From Ricordea florida (lineage: Eukaryota; Cnidaria; Anthozoa; Corallimorpharia; Ricordeidae), in the NCBI GenBank assembly GCA_949710005.1, contig OX453281.1:20735561-20799560 (forward strand): DNA of 64,000 nt. Reading direction: 5' to 3'. Both the position numbers and the translations under genes were made by a program. Every line of letters begins with the position of its first letter. The first letter of the stretch is position 1. The notes under the pieces are model-generated. The model searched no databases. It had not been told where the DNA came from and saw only the letters and a program-made list of their open reading frames with translations. Shown here piece after piece: positions 26,301 through 39,900 of this stretch.

Positions 26301-27914
26301 AGAAAAATGTCTTGGCAGTGTCAATTTTGTTTTTTAGCGAGGGCTTGCTCGACAAAGATCAGTTGCTACAAGTGTTTGCGGAGTAAGAAAGAAATATTTA
26401 TGTATACGATCGAATCGGAAAACAGATGTGTATTGAACTCACCTGAACAGAACCTGAAGAGCTTCCAGAAGATTCTGAAAATTGTTGTCCTTGTTTATCT
26501 CCGTGTTAGGATCAAGTACTATTTTGCCAAAAAGCTGAGAAGTATAAGGTAAAAACTCGAGTCAACTTTTTACTATAGCAGAATTAATTAGCTTAATTTT
26601 ACGAATCCTGCAATACGATTGGTTAATGTATCCAGTGTTTGACGGCGAGTAACGAAAAAGCCCAGGCTGTGAAATAAAGATTGTAGTTAATAAGATAAAA
26701 AAACTGGTTTAAAATGAGAGTAGGTTAGTCATTTGCTCTTTACTTGAGCAATTCTACTCATTCCCGGAGTCAAAGTTGCGCTTCGTGATTCGTCGAGTAG
26801 TGACTCGTATGTAAAACTCCATTTCGTACTTTACAGTTGACCCCCGATAATTCGAACCTTGAAGCGAAATTGAAAAAGGTTCGAGTTATTGGGAGTTGAA
26901 ACAAATTACTTAGCGTAAGGAGCTAAGCAGCAACGCTTCGTGAACATACAATGCAAAATGTGCCATAAACCAGCGAAATCTTAACTGGACAGGGCCGGGT
27001 TAGTTCAAGCAGGGTTAGTGCGAAATTTAAATGCAGATATGAGAGCTTAAAAAGCACAACTCAGTATAATTCTTTTTGAATACAATTTGAAGATTGCATG
27101 CTCTGAAAAAAATAGAGAAGGCTATCGGATAAAATGCTTTTTAAGAAAAGGAAAATAAACCCGGGTTAAAATTTAACCCTGGCTTAGCGTTAATCGAAAA
27201 TGGTAGGGTTGTGGGATGTAGCTTAAAATGGCAATGTCAAAGTGTAGTAAGGGTATGTTAAAGCCACACGCATGCGCACTAAGGCGACAGTGGCAGCCAG
27301 CCTTAGCGCTAATCGGCCTTCGGACAACCGGCCCCTGATGTGTTTAGTGTAATGTAAAAAGGCAAAGATTACACAGCTGCTTCAAAATAGACTCGATGTT
27401 TTGGGCTACTGTACACTGTTTGTTTTGACTTGTCACCTATTGACAGACATGGCTCGAGTTATCGAAGGTAAAATTATATATGAAATGACATGACAAGGAG
27501 AGAAAAGTGCTTCGAGTTAGTCTTAAAGTTGAACCAGTTCTTCTCTATGACGCAGAGATCTGGGCTCTGACACAGCCAGACAAAGACTGGACGGAAGACA
27601 CACGAACCTTCTTCGCCGGGTGCAGAATACTCATTGGTCTGAGCATGCAACAAAGGAGAGAATTTACTGAAACCTGCCCTCGATTTCTGATACTCTAATG
27701 CGTCGACGTCTCCAGTTTGCCGGACATTGCTTAATAGCAGAGAGTCAACTCTTCTGCTATGGGACCAAAGACTACCGATCCGTAACCGCAAAAGGATATA
27801 CCCGCAAATGTTATCAAAAGACTCGGGTATCGAAGTCGGAGAACTTAGTCAGGCCACGAGAGACAGCGCTGTGTGGCATGCTATTGTTGCTGACATCCCG
27901 GCCTCGGTTGCCGA

Positions 27915-27964
<50 letters not shown>

Positions 27965-30900
27965 AGTGGATAACCTGTCTTATGATATCCAGTCAATGGT
28001 TGGAGATTCACGAGCAAAACGTGCCTGGATCTACAATCGACTTTAGAAAAATCAAAATACCTTCACTTCGCATTGCTCATCCTCGGACAAGTGCAAGAAT
28101 ATATTGGGGGGGTAGCCCTGAAGTGGAGTGGAATCCCTAAGGTCGGGGGGGGGGGTGTGGGGTGACAATTCTTCTGGGTGATTCATACTACAGGAACTTG
28201 GGATAAGCACCTGAAGTGCGGAATTTTGTGATTGGAGTGCCAAATGTTAGCAAAGCCTAACAACAACAACAAAACAACAACAACAACAACAACAAACTTT
28301 ATTTCACATTTAAGTAGTCTACAATGATTGAAAAATACCTAATCTAAATAAAGAAACAAAAAAAATAACTTAAATGGCGACCTTAAAATACAGAATTGCC
28401 ACTACCCGCAAATAGCATAGGCTAATCGCGGCGGGCAGTGACAACGATTTATTTATTAAAGAGTCAATAACACGTTATAAATAAAAAGGTTAATACAACA
28501 CATGAATAAATACTTAAGTAAATAAAATATATAAATAGACAAATAAACATACAAAATTAGCTATTTCAGGCATAAGGAGCAATTAAAACCGGAAGACATG
28601 TCACAAACCGCGTGTTTTTTAACTTACTTGCATCCCAATGACGCTGTACATGAAGAACATCAACATTATCAGAAGAGTGACGTAAGGAAGGGCCTGTTGG
28701 CGTGGAAATAAAAATATGAGTCACATTCCCATAGACTTTTCAGGTGACGTCATGGTGGCCATTTTGGTTGACCACATGGTCGCTATAACACCAACATGGC
28801 TTCTATTTTGGCTGTTGAGCACTGATTCAAAAATTGTACATATAGTTATATATAGTTTTTTTTCTCTCTTTCCAGGCTTTAGGATTCTTAGGCCCGGTTC
28901 AAACGTCGAACTTCACATGTGCTGAATCTAATGCAAAGGAGAAAAATCTATTGTTTTCCCTCATTTGCATTAGATTTGGCACATGTAAAGTTCGACGTTT
29001 GAACCGTGCCTTTAGTGTGGTACTCTGATACACCGTCATGGGAATGAATAGCCCATTTCCGAGTTGCTACATGCCTCAGTTTCATAGCGAGTCCAGGTGC
29101 AAGACCATTCAAATGGAAATGATAGAGTATTCTTATGCAAATTAAACTCATTTCCATTTGAATGGTCTTGCACCTGGACTCGCTATGAAACTGAGGCATG
29201 TAGCAACTCGGAAATGGGCTATTCACATAAAACATACAGCCAACTCCCAGCCTCTCGGTACCAACTAACACATCTCACCAATCCCATTTGAGAACTCAAT
29301 GACCACCCACCCACCCTACTAGAATTCCCCCTAAGGTTTTATGTTAAGAAAACTCTCTTCGACAAAAATTTTCCCCGACATCCAAGACTGCTGAGCACGC
29401 GCTCCCGGAAATAGTCCTCAACAATAATATATCGTAATATATCTTTTATAAGTAATATATCGTTTATAAGGAATATATCGTTTATTAGAAATTCTACACC
29501 TTGCAGTCATAAGACTGAATTACGTGTATTATATACAATAAAACTAGAGGGCTTTACAATTATAAGAAACAATGATTGATAAACTATGACATAACCTTGC
29601 AGCCTCCCTGGATCCGAACCAGTTTGGAGGGTCGGAACAAGAGATAATTTTGTACTTCACTATTCACTCCAGAGCTTCACTGTTTTCTCAATTCAAAATG
29701 GCACTTTGAAGCTATAGATACGCAAAGTGCACTCGAAGGATTCTTCACGTTTGTGATCTTTACCTTGAACGACTGCAGAAAGGTCCACAGTAAGATTCTA
29801 ATGGTGTAACCCTGTCGAAGAAGTTTTATGAGTCTTGCTGCACGAAACAAACGGAACATGCTGGGATCGATTCCAATTCCTGGGATATCCTCTCTGCCTC
29901 GCTGTAAATTGAACGAAAGATGCCATCTGTTACCTGTTTAGCTCCACAGCGTGTTCAACATAAAACGTCTCCCTTGCAATATCAAGACATTATTAGGAGA
30001 GTAGGGGACGAGAATTGAGGAAATGATTAACTTAAAGATATTGGATCGATCTACAACCAAATTCTCCAAACTCACAGATAAGGAGGTAAATGACACTGTC
30101 CAAAGTGAATTACGATTTGGATATTAAGAGTGAAAAAGGTGACACGGTTACGGGGCAGTTTCCTGGTGATACGGATCGTGCTACGACTAAATAACGACAA
30201 ATAAAAAAGAAACTGAAAGACCCGCATGTGCACCAAGGAAACCAAACATTAGTTTCCGCGGGATCGGGTCACATCGCTGGAAATTTGGGAGATTCTGCGG
30301 ATCATGGTTCTTAAAATACAGCGTGTGACCTTTTAACTCTTTAGATCTGGGTAGCCATTTTCCGCCCAAAAATATCAAATAGCTTTTACTTCTCCCTTTA
30401 ACGAGTTTTCAGATTGTGTTTTAAGAACCTCATAGCAAGGCTAGTTTGTATCCACTCTGAAATACTTGAGTAAAAACAGTGCCATTGCGACAGAACGGAA
30501 ACGTTACCCCACCCCCTACCCCTCCCTCCCTTAAATCGATTGGTGCGAATTAGCGATATCGCACACGTGGTACCCACCTGAAGGATGTCAATAAGTGTAA
30601 CTACGACGTCTAGTAAACCGCCCAACACAACGATGAAGTCAAAAATGTTCCAGTAGTCTCGAAAATAATTCTGAAATTAAAAGACAACATTGTTAGCATC
30701 TATAAATCATTTGCTTAAAATAGTGTGGGAGATCAAACGCAATCTATTAAACAGTTTATTGGGTAAATCTCAGATATCTAATGTGATAAGTTGAGTTTCA
30801 CTAAAAGTTCAATCTTCGGGAAGCTACTGAACAGTACTGCACTGTGATACTGTTTGTTTTACTATACAGTATGGTTCTAACTTTTTCATCTGTGGATCAC

Positions 30901-33900
30901 ACCATGCAATGTGACCATTCTTTGTAAAGCTACTGAACAGTACTGTACTGTGGTACTGTTTGTTTTACTATACAGTATGGTTCTAACTTTTTCATCTGTG
31001 GATCAAACCATGCAATGTGACCATTCTTTGTAAAGCTACTGAACAGTACTGTACTGTGGTACTGTTTGTTTTACTAGACAGTGTGGTTCTAACTTTTTCA
31101 TCAGTAGATCAAATCATGCAGTGCGACCATTCTTGGAACTTTACGTAAGTTATTACACTATAGCTCAAAAGTGGAGTAACTGCGCCTGATAAGAATCAAA
31201 TACAATTTTGAAATAAGGCTATAACACCATACCAGTCGTAGAGCAATGAACTTGAGAGCTGCTTCTACCATGTAAAGAAGTGTGAAGCCAATGTTCAGAT
31301 ACATCAGGATTGATTTCAATTCAGCGGGCTGATTGTAATGCTGCAATAAAACAGTAAAAGAGGTTTATTATATAGACGCGAGTGTTACTACGAATTACGC
31401 CACTAGTAAAATTCATACGAAACTACAACCGTGACCGTAGTGACGTGTTTTCCATATCTTCACGAGTGAGGATATCGATGACGTCATTTCCAGCGAAAAG
31501 AAAGAATCAGGACCTACGTGAATTAATATGAATTTATTCACTTTTACATTTGAGGATTCAGTACAAGATACACAGATCCGGAACTGGTAAAACAAACCGC
31601 CGTTTAATGGAGTTAAAGCGTTACCACCAGTGCTGACGAAGAGCTACAACCACTTTCAAAATGGTTGAGACACTCTCCGTAAAAAAATGCCGTTCCCTTT
31701 AAAATTGCGCCAAAAATTGAAAACGAAGTAACAATTTCAGATTCCGACCCCCCACCCCCCTTTCAAAGTTGTTGCTTAACCAACTCAATGTCATGCTGCA
31801 GGTTAACCACATTGAGATGGGGGAGGGGGGTGAAAGATTGCTAAATATTTTACAATCTCAAAATTACCAAAAAAAAGGTCTAGTGTCTCAACCCCTTTTG
31901 AAACTGGTTGTAGCGCTCGCAGAAATCGACCAAGTAATTAGGTTTTGCTACCAAACGGCACAAGGATAACTTTTCAATAACAGAAAAAAAAAAAAAACAC
32001 GAAAACTAGCGTGACAATTTTGGTCAGTAAAATCATACACGGTTCAACCACAAATAGTTGTTTTTGTTTGCTAACACAGATGTTTCTTCAGCAGAGTGGG
32101 AAGGCTTTTTTTTTACCCAGGAATGGCCAAAAGGTTTACATTCAAAGGACGGTAGGGGCGGGAATTGAACCCGCGACCAACAGATTCCAAGTCAAGTAAC
32201 CTGACCATCTGGTAACACTACCACCATCCTACACTCCCTTCCCCCCGCGTGTTTACGGGCCAAGCATACCTGTGTCATTAGTACCCCTGTGTTGAGTGCG
32301 ATCATCACCATAATGAAGATGTCGAACGGTTTGGACATCACCAGAATCCAGATTTTGTACTGAAGGCTTTTATGATCAGTGGGCATGTAACGCTGCGCAG
32401 GTTTGGCGGTGAGTGCGAACTGGATGCAGTCACGCTGTTGGTAAAATATAATGAACTTTAATGAACTTTATTTGAGTGTCAACTGTATCTAGCACTGACG
32501 TACTAATTGGGGACACTGTAAAGCACAAATCAAAACAAATCAAATGATTTTAAATTAAATTAAATCAAATCAAATGTTGGTTTTTGTGGAGAGGGGAAAA
32601 CCGGAGTACCTGGAGAAAAACCTCTCGGAGCAGAGTAGAGAACCAACAAACTCAGCCCACATATGACGCCGGGGCCGGGAATCGAACCCGGGCCACATTG
32701 GTGGAAGGCGAGCGCTCTCACCTCTGCGCCAACCATGCTCCCCAATAACAAAATTTACGATACGATTTGAGTGGCGGACCCCGCTAAGAACAGTCGACTC
32801 GAAATTGAATAGACCTCTCTTAGCGGCGAGACTGTTACATTAAAACGGCTTCTATGCAAAGAACGGGAAGTCAGTGAAGAGGTCAACTGGCAGAAAAATG
32901 ATAAAAGGTTGGAAAGTAACAAATCGTCTTTTTAAAGGGCGCGGCTTGTCTGTACCAAATACATTGCCGTTTGACCGCTAGAACTATAAAGTAAACTTAA
33001 AAAATATTTTAGGTTCAAACTTTTAAGAGCAGTCTGCATACCCTAATTTCCTGTGGTGGATAGTGCAGACGGCACCTGATTGTAACCCGCGAGCGAGCCC
33101 CGTGGGAGAAAATGCTATTGGCTCTCTAGTTTAGGGACGGACCATTAGAAAAGTGATGGGGGGGGGGGGGGGGGAAACAAAAAAAAAATCATGCAAGGGA
33201 AAATGCCAAGAAAAAAAATTCATACAAGGAAGAAGGAAGCGAAAAAAAAAATTCGTGCAAGCTGAAAATTCCCCGCCCCCCCCCCCCATCACTTTTCTAA
33301 TGGTCCGTCCCTTATTTCGTCTACCTCGAGAAAAACCAAGAAACCTGAAAAACTGGATACTCTTGAAGGCTGATAAATCCTGACTTGTTTTAGCTGAGTA
33401 CTTGTATCACCCTGCGATTTCTAAATCTTCTACACTCTTATCACCCCCACGTTATCTAAAAATTATTCTCAGAAATCGAGGTGAATGGTTGCTGAATATT
33501 CCTAAAACCAGTTTTCACCGAGATTGAAGAGAATAATTGTTTTAGTATATACCAATGAAGCAATTTCAATAGGGAGCTTAAGTAAACACGACGACGACAC
33601 GACGCTTAAGCAAACACGACGACGACACGACGCTTAAGCAAACACGACGACGACACGACGTTTAAGCAAACACGACGGCGACGCCGAGGATAACACAAAC
33701 AATGAAAAAAATTAATTTTTGAAGCGTAATTCGTACAACAAAGAGACTTACCGGACTTTGTTTTTCACATGTAGTTTTATTGTGTCGTTCATTTGCGCTA
33801 TTGTTTGGTCCCGCCCTGGTCAACGTTTCATCGTGGTAATGTTTTGCTTAATTTCTCTGGTAAACCTCTTACAAAACGCTGTAATACCGAGAATCGACGA

Positions 33901-36900
33901 CAGCCATATTTCGGTAGCTTGGACGCCATTTTGTTTTTTTCTCTAAGCAAACACTCACTGGCTCAAGAATTACCCAGAAGCCCCTACTTTATTCTCCTCC
34001 AAGGAGGTGGAATAGTGCTGAATATCCCGAGGTGGAGAGCCAATCAGATTGCTCAAAATGTCATGGTTGCTGAGTTGGTATTTACTAAAACTATTATCTT
34101 TCATATTCAGTCATAAACTTGTTGGAAATGAAATCGTTTACTGCACCTGGTTTCTGTCGAGTTCACAACTGGCGATTTCTCGCTCGCCTTCTTCTTGAAA
34201 TGTGAGGATAATCAACGCCACAAAGATGTTGAGGAAAAAGAACGAGAAGACCACCACAAAACTGATGTAGTAAATGGCGTATCCCGAACTGTTGTTCACA
34301 ATGGGTCCCTCGCCTTCTATTGTTGTGTCCATCGTCACTTGCATGGCACTATTGAAGAAAATTCATCACAACATCAATAACACAAAAAAATAGAGATTAC
34401 TCCATGGAAAATGCGCGCGTACGATTTTTATTCACGAGTTGAGTTTTCTTATACAACTCAACGTGTAAATAAAAAATCGTATAAAGCATTTTCCATGGTG
34501 TAATTTGTTTATTTTATAGATACTGAGATTTTTGAAAAGCCAAATTTTGTCAATCTTACGCGCGTGTTTAGGGAACTCATTCAACTGCAATGTATGCGTG
34601 TAAAACTAGAATAACCAAAACATCAGTTTCTCTTTCAAAATCAAATATTTAATGAAGTAACAGACGAGATAAAACGTCAGTTTATACCTTCACAATTTTT
34701 ATAAACATTTTTCAGCTGAGACGAAAATGGACGACAATCGAAATCGCGATGCGATGTTGTTCACTAGTTTTCGTCGTTCGCGTTTTTGATTGGACGAACG
34801 ACGTTTTTTCACTAGTGAGTTTTCATCGTTCACGTTTCCTATTGGCTAATGTATTTTACGTATCACTTTTACGTACTCTTTTTTTCGTGACGAAATCTCA
34901 GTATCTATGATATAAAAAACACTTCGCTGCTAAAATAAAACAGATAGGTTTACTCTAATCAAATTTTAGGAATTATAATTATTATATTTTACTTGCACAA
35001 ATTTTTCATTTTATATTAACTATTGTAATTTGATTTATTATTTTACTTTATTTTAATACATGTAAAGCGCTTTTCATCTTTTTTGGTAAAAAGCGCTATA
35101 GAAATATTAAATGTCAAATAAAAAAAAAACTAAAAAAAACTATACACATAGAGGATATTACACGGTGGCGAGAAGATATGAATTTTATTTTCCAGCGGCA
35201 AGAACAATATCTCACGAGCCCAATTGTGAGATATTGTTCTTGCCACGAGAACATAAAATTCATATCTTCGAGCTAAAGTGTAATTTTCTTTTTATCATAT
35301 AGACAAAAACACAGTAAAACGTTGGTCTGGCAGCTTTGTACACAAACTGAATCGAGCTAGGCGGGAAGTGACGTCATTGATATCCTAACGAGTGATTATA
35401 TGGAAAATGCGCCACTGCGGTCCCAGATGTAGTTTCTTATGACTTTTACGAGTGGTCTAATTTTCAGTAACACAGTCACGGTCTGTATAATAACATATTA
35501 TAGCGGAGCTCAACAGCGGCTCGAAGAGCCGCAGAGCGGAGCCCCATAACTACCGTGCGAGGATAGAAATTGAGAAAACCATGCGTTTGAGTTTTCATGG
35601 TCATCGTGGCGAGCGGCATGGCTCGCGGACGCGTGCGCCTAGCGACGACGACGACGACGACGACGTTGCCCCAACATGGCGGCCACAGTCATCCGGGATA
35701 TTTAGAAGGTCTTAAACCGAAACGAGGCTTTGTTTTTCGCGCAATGGCTCTTCCGTTGAGTCGCGAACTAGATGTTTTTTTTTGACGATTTATTTCAGCT
35801 ATCGAATCTTCTTTAAGTAGTTGCGTAGGTAAGATTTCCGCACAGGTCCCTACTTCATTATGCATGCTGTTGATATACTATTTCGTTCCTCCAAAATATG
35901 TAAAGTTTGCGCGTAAAATGCCCAAGACAATACAGCTACAGCTACAATACAGCTATGCATAATGAAGTAGGGACCTGTGCGGAAATCATTCCGTTGCGTA
36001 CACCAGACGTATTTAATAACTTAAGTGACAGCATTTTCAATGTGTGAGGGTCTGTGTGAGGAGCTCCGCTTTTAGGCTTGCCTAAATCTATTTAATATGA
36101 TATAGTTTATAAAAGATTTAGTGTGGCACCAAATGGATAAAAATGATATGCGCACATGTTTGATAGTTCTGGTGGAGTAGCGTTTATCTCGATTTGCTGT
36201 CACCCAGTACTCGCTATACCATAAAATCTTAAATTATAAGGAGAAAATTACATGGTCGCTTGATGATACCAAATTTCTCTTCTTATGTTGAGAAATATTT
36301 CACACGCTCGCTGCGCTCACCCGTGAAATACTCGAAGAGAAATTTCGTACCTCTGCTCAGCCATGCAATATCCTTTATGTCCATCTTGTTTACGGGAATA
36401 ATTGTTAAGTATTGCACGATCAGAATTCAATCACATTGCTCCCAAAACACATACGTGCTTCACACGTAGAATAAGCCTGAATTAATATATCTCTCAGTTA
36501 GTACGCGCGTGATTGGTCAATTTAGCCGGCCGTACTTCACTGTACGGTCCGCTAAATTCAAAAGTTTGTTTTGGTCGCCAAAATGTCTCCAGAGATATAA
36601 TAAATATCTTACAAATCTCGTTTTCTCGGTGCGTACTGTAAGTTACGGATCCTCGTTTTTTCCGCTCGGATTTATGGCCCAAGCGCTTCGCTTCGTTTCG
36701 CACTTGGGCCATAAAATCCGAGCGGGAAAAACTCGGTCCATAACTTTACACAGTACGGACCTCGAACTCCATTAGTAAGAGGTATTTAAATGCGCATGCG
36801 TCTAACCTGGGCCAGCCTTCTCCAGTGGAAGATGTATACAATGTTAACATTGCTAAAAACACATTGTCAAAGTTCAGTGCGTGCTTGTCCCAAGTTCGAT

Positions 36901-39900
36901 CCTCCACCTGACAAAAGAGGAACTCACGATGAATGAAAAACAACGAGACACAACTGCACTATTCCCATCTACACAGTCACTCGCTCGCGCACTCACTCGC
37001 TCACGCACTCACTCGCTCACGCTCTCACTCACTCTTCACTCGTTCACACACGCGCACGCGCTCACTCACTGACGGACTCGCTTGCTCACTCACTCGATCA
37101 ACTACTCGCTCACGCACTCCAAATCTCGCTTTCCCACTCAATTACTCACTCATTTACTCAAACAATCGCTAACGCACTCACTCGCTCACTCCCTCACTCA
37201 CTCACCCATTCACTGACTCATGCACCCACCCACTTCCTCACTCTCTCACTCATGCACCCACTCATCCACCCACTCCTCTTACTCACTTGCTCACTAATCA
37301 GCTCTTTCACCTAGACACTCCCTCACTCATCGCTCCCCCACCCAATCCTATACTCACTTCTATTAGTATAAATACTCAGGTGATTATACAAAATCGCGCG
37401 CTCTGATTGGTTCGCTATCTCGGATTATCAGCCGATAATCACCTCGACGAACAAAATGGCTGCCAGTCGTTCGCGCGCTTTTGATGAAATGAAATTTTTT
37501 CGTGTTGTAAAATGCTTTTCTTTTCTGTTTTTGAAATAATCACCTGTGTATTTATACTAAAACAATTATTCGCCTCAGGTTCAGTGATTCTCGGTGAATA
37601 TTCACCAAGAATCACTTCGCCTTCGGCGAATAATTGTTAAATAACAGCGAAAGGGAGTTAACTTTCCCCAGGAAAAACCAGTGAAACTATCATGTTTACT
37701 AGCATTTAAGCAATGCAAAGAGTTATGTCACAGACAATCATCACATAGTCACGCACCTGAACATCTGGATCCTGATTACCATTCTCGTCGTATTTAATTT
37801 TGAAGAATTGGCCCCTTGAAATTAGGAAAAGAGACATTTGTAGCGTGTTTAAGGAGTGTACAACGGTGTGATCTGTGGATCAGTGTAACATTTCTGCTAC
37901 TGAACAGTACTGTACTGTAGTACTGTTTGTTTTACTATATACAGTGTGCTTCTAACTTTTTTATCGGTAAATCCAACCATGCAGTGTAACCATTCTTTGT
38001 AAAGCTACTGAACAGCACTGTACTGTGGTACTGTTTGTTTTTACTATACAGTGTGGTTCTATCTTTTTCATCTGTGGATCAAACCATGCAGTGTAACCAT
38101 TCTTTGTAAAGCTATTGGACAGTACTGTACTGTGGTACTGTTTGTTTTACTATACAGTATGGTTCTAACTTTTTCATCTGAACTGAACAGCTCAGGAAAT
38201 AAAGGGAACTGCGTGCACACGAATACAAAAGCGCAGTGATGTTCTTACTTGCACTCCTCCTCTGTCAGTTTGGAGTCATCGTTGCAGTAAAAGAACTTTC
38301 CCTTAAACAGCTGAACCCCCATCACAGCAAAGATGAACAAGAACAACGCTGTTATCATCAAAATGTTGGCCACGTTCTTGATCGAGTACCACATGCAACG
38401 AAACACGGCCTGGAAAAAAAAGAAACGATCGTGCAAATAAAGCAATGAAGCTCTTGGTAAAAGCGCTTGAAAGGGTCAGACTGGAAAATAAATATTGGTC
38501 TTGCACGTGTTCTACACGTTTTACAGCCATTCAAGACTTCTATAAAAGAAAAACCGCGCTTGAATAATTGGCAGAAAATTAACCGAATTAATTTTTCAGC
38601 GAAAAGACAATACAATACATTCACTTACAACTTTGGAAATCTTTCAGTGAGTTTGGAAAACAGTGAAACCAAAATCAAAATTCCTGCAGTTAGTTGTTTT
38701 TAACTGGCACTTTACTTTGGTTTACTGTCTTCGTAAATAACAAAACCTTCATTACTGGTTAAAATTTGTACATGACGAAAGAATAAAGAAAATCTTGCTA
38801 CCTTACCTGTAATTTTTTGATCTTGTGCACACTTTTGAACGGTCTTAGGACCCGGAAAACTCGAAGAGCTTTAATAACCGAGCGGCGTCCACCTGTAACA
38901 TTGCTTTGGCTAAAAAAGTAGAGAAGAGAACGGCAGAGATCTCGTGTATATACCCACCACGAGTCCCCAGTACGTCATTGGGGACCTTAAGCAAGGACAA
39001 CGTCGACGAGAACGAGAGCACCAAACAAACAATAGGCATAATGGCAAAAACAATGGCTCTGCACGCCCCGCACGTGCGTTTTGCATTTTGGTACATTTCA
39101 TTGCCGTTCTCTCCAATGGACAGTTGGCATGAGTTTCACGAGGAGAATGTGTTGGAATAATTGCAATTTCATTGCAATAATGCGAATTTATGTTTTTCGT
39201 AGTCGTTCTCGTTGACGTCGGCGTCGTCCTTGCTTGAAGTCCCTATTGAATGGTACGTTGACGTAATTGAATCGTGCATTGAATAATTTAACATGTGTAA
39301 CGTAGTTGGGGACTCGTGGTGGGTATATACACGAGATCTTTCCCAAGAGAACGCTATGATAAAAAAAAAAATAAATTCCACCTTTAAACCATTTTATTAT
39401 ATGGCAAAGCCAGTCTTAGGCAAATCCCTGTGCTCTGATTGGTTCTTTCTCGGTCAGGATTTTGCAGTACGGACCATTTCCATGGAAACAGTCCCACCCG
39501 TGTATTTTTGTTTTGGAGCGAAGCCGGCAAAGTCAAAATTTGCAACAAAACAGCGAAAAAAAACTGTGAATTTTGTCATTCTTCACAGTGAAACTACCAG
39601 AAGAAGCTAAAAAGATTGAAATTTTTCCGAATTTCAAAGATGGATGAAGAAGACCAACATTTACTGGTTGAAGATGGCGACGACTTCGCGCTTTAGCAAA
39701 GTTTCGCAGGATTATTTAGTATTTTGGTATTTTTTTTTTCACCGACGCATGATTCGTTTATTGTGATTTTTACTAAAACAAATAAATTATTCGCTTTCGA
39801 TTTCTATTTAACAATTAGATTATGAGCTCGAGATTTCTATCGCGTGATAGTTGACGAGGGCGCAGCCCGAGTCAACTATCACGCATAGAAATCGAGAGCG

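Noticed and set aside
36881-37172. Ser/His/Thr/Leu-rich frames on the plus strand
   Set aside because: They are produced by the CACTCGCTCA minisatellite and partly overlap the Cav2 pore exon in antisense.
38807-38892. Acceptor GTTACAG for the domain III S4 exon
   Set aside because: It would need an incoming phase of 1, but the previous exon ends in phase 2. The TTTTTTAG site 17 nt upstream fits and has a pyrimidine tract.
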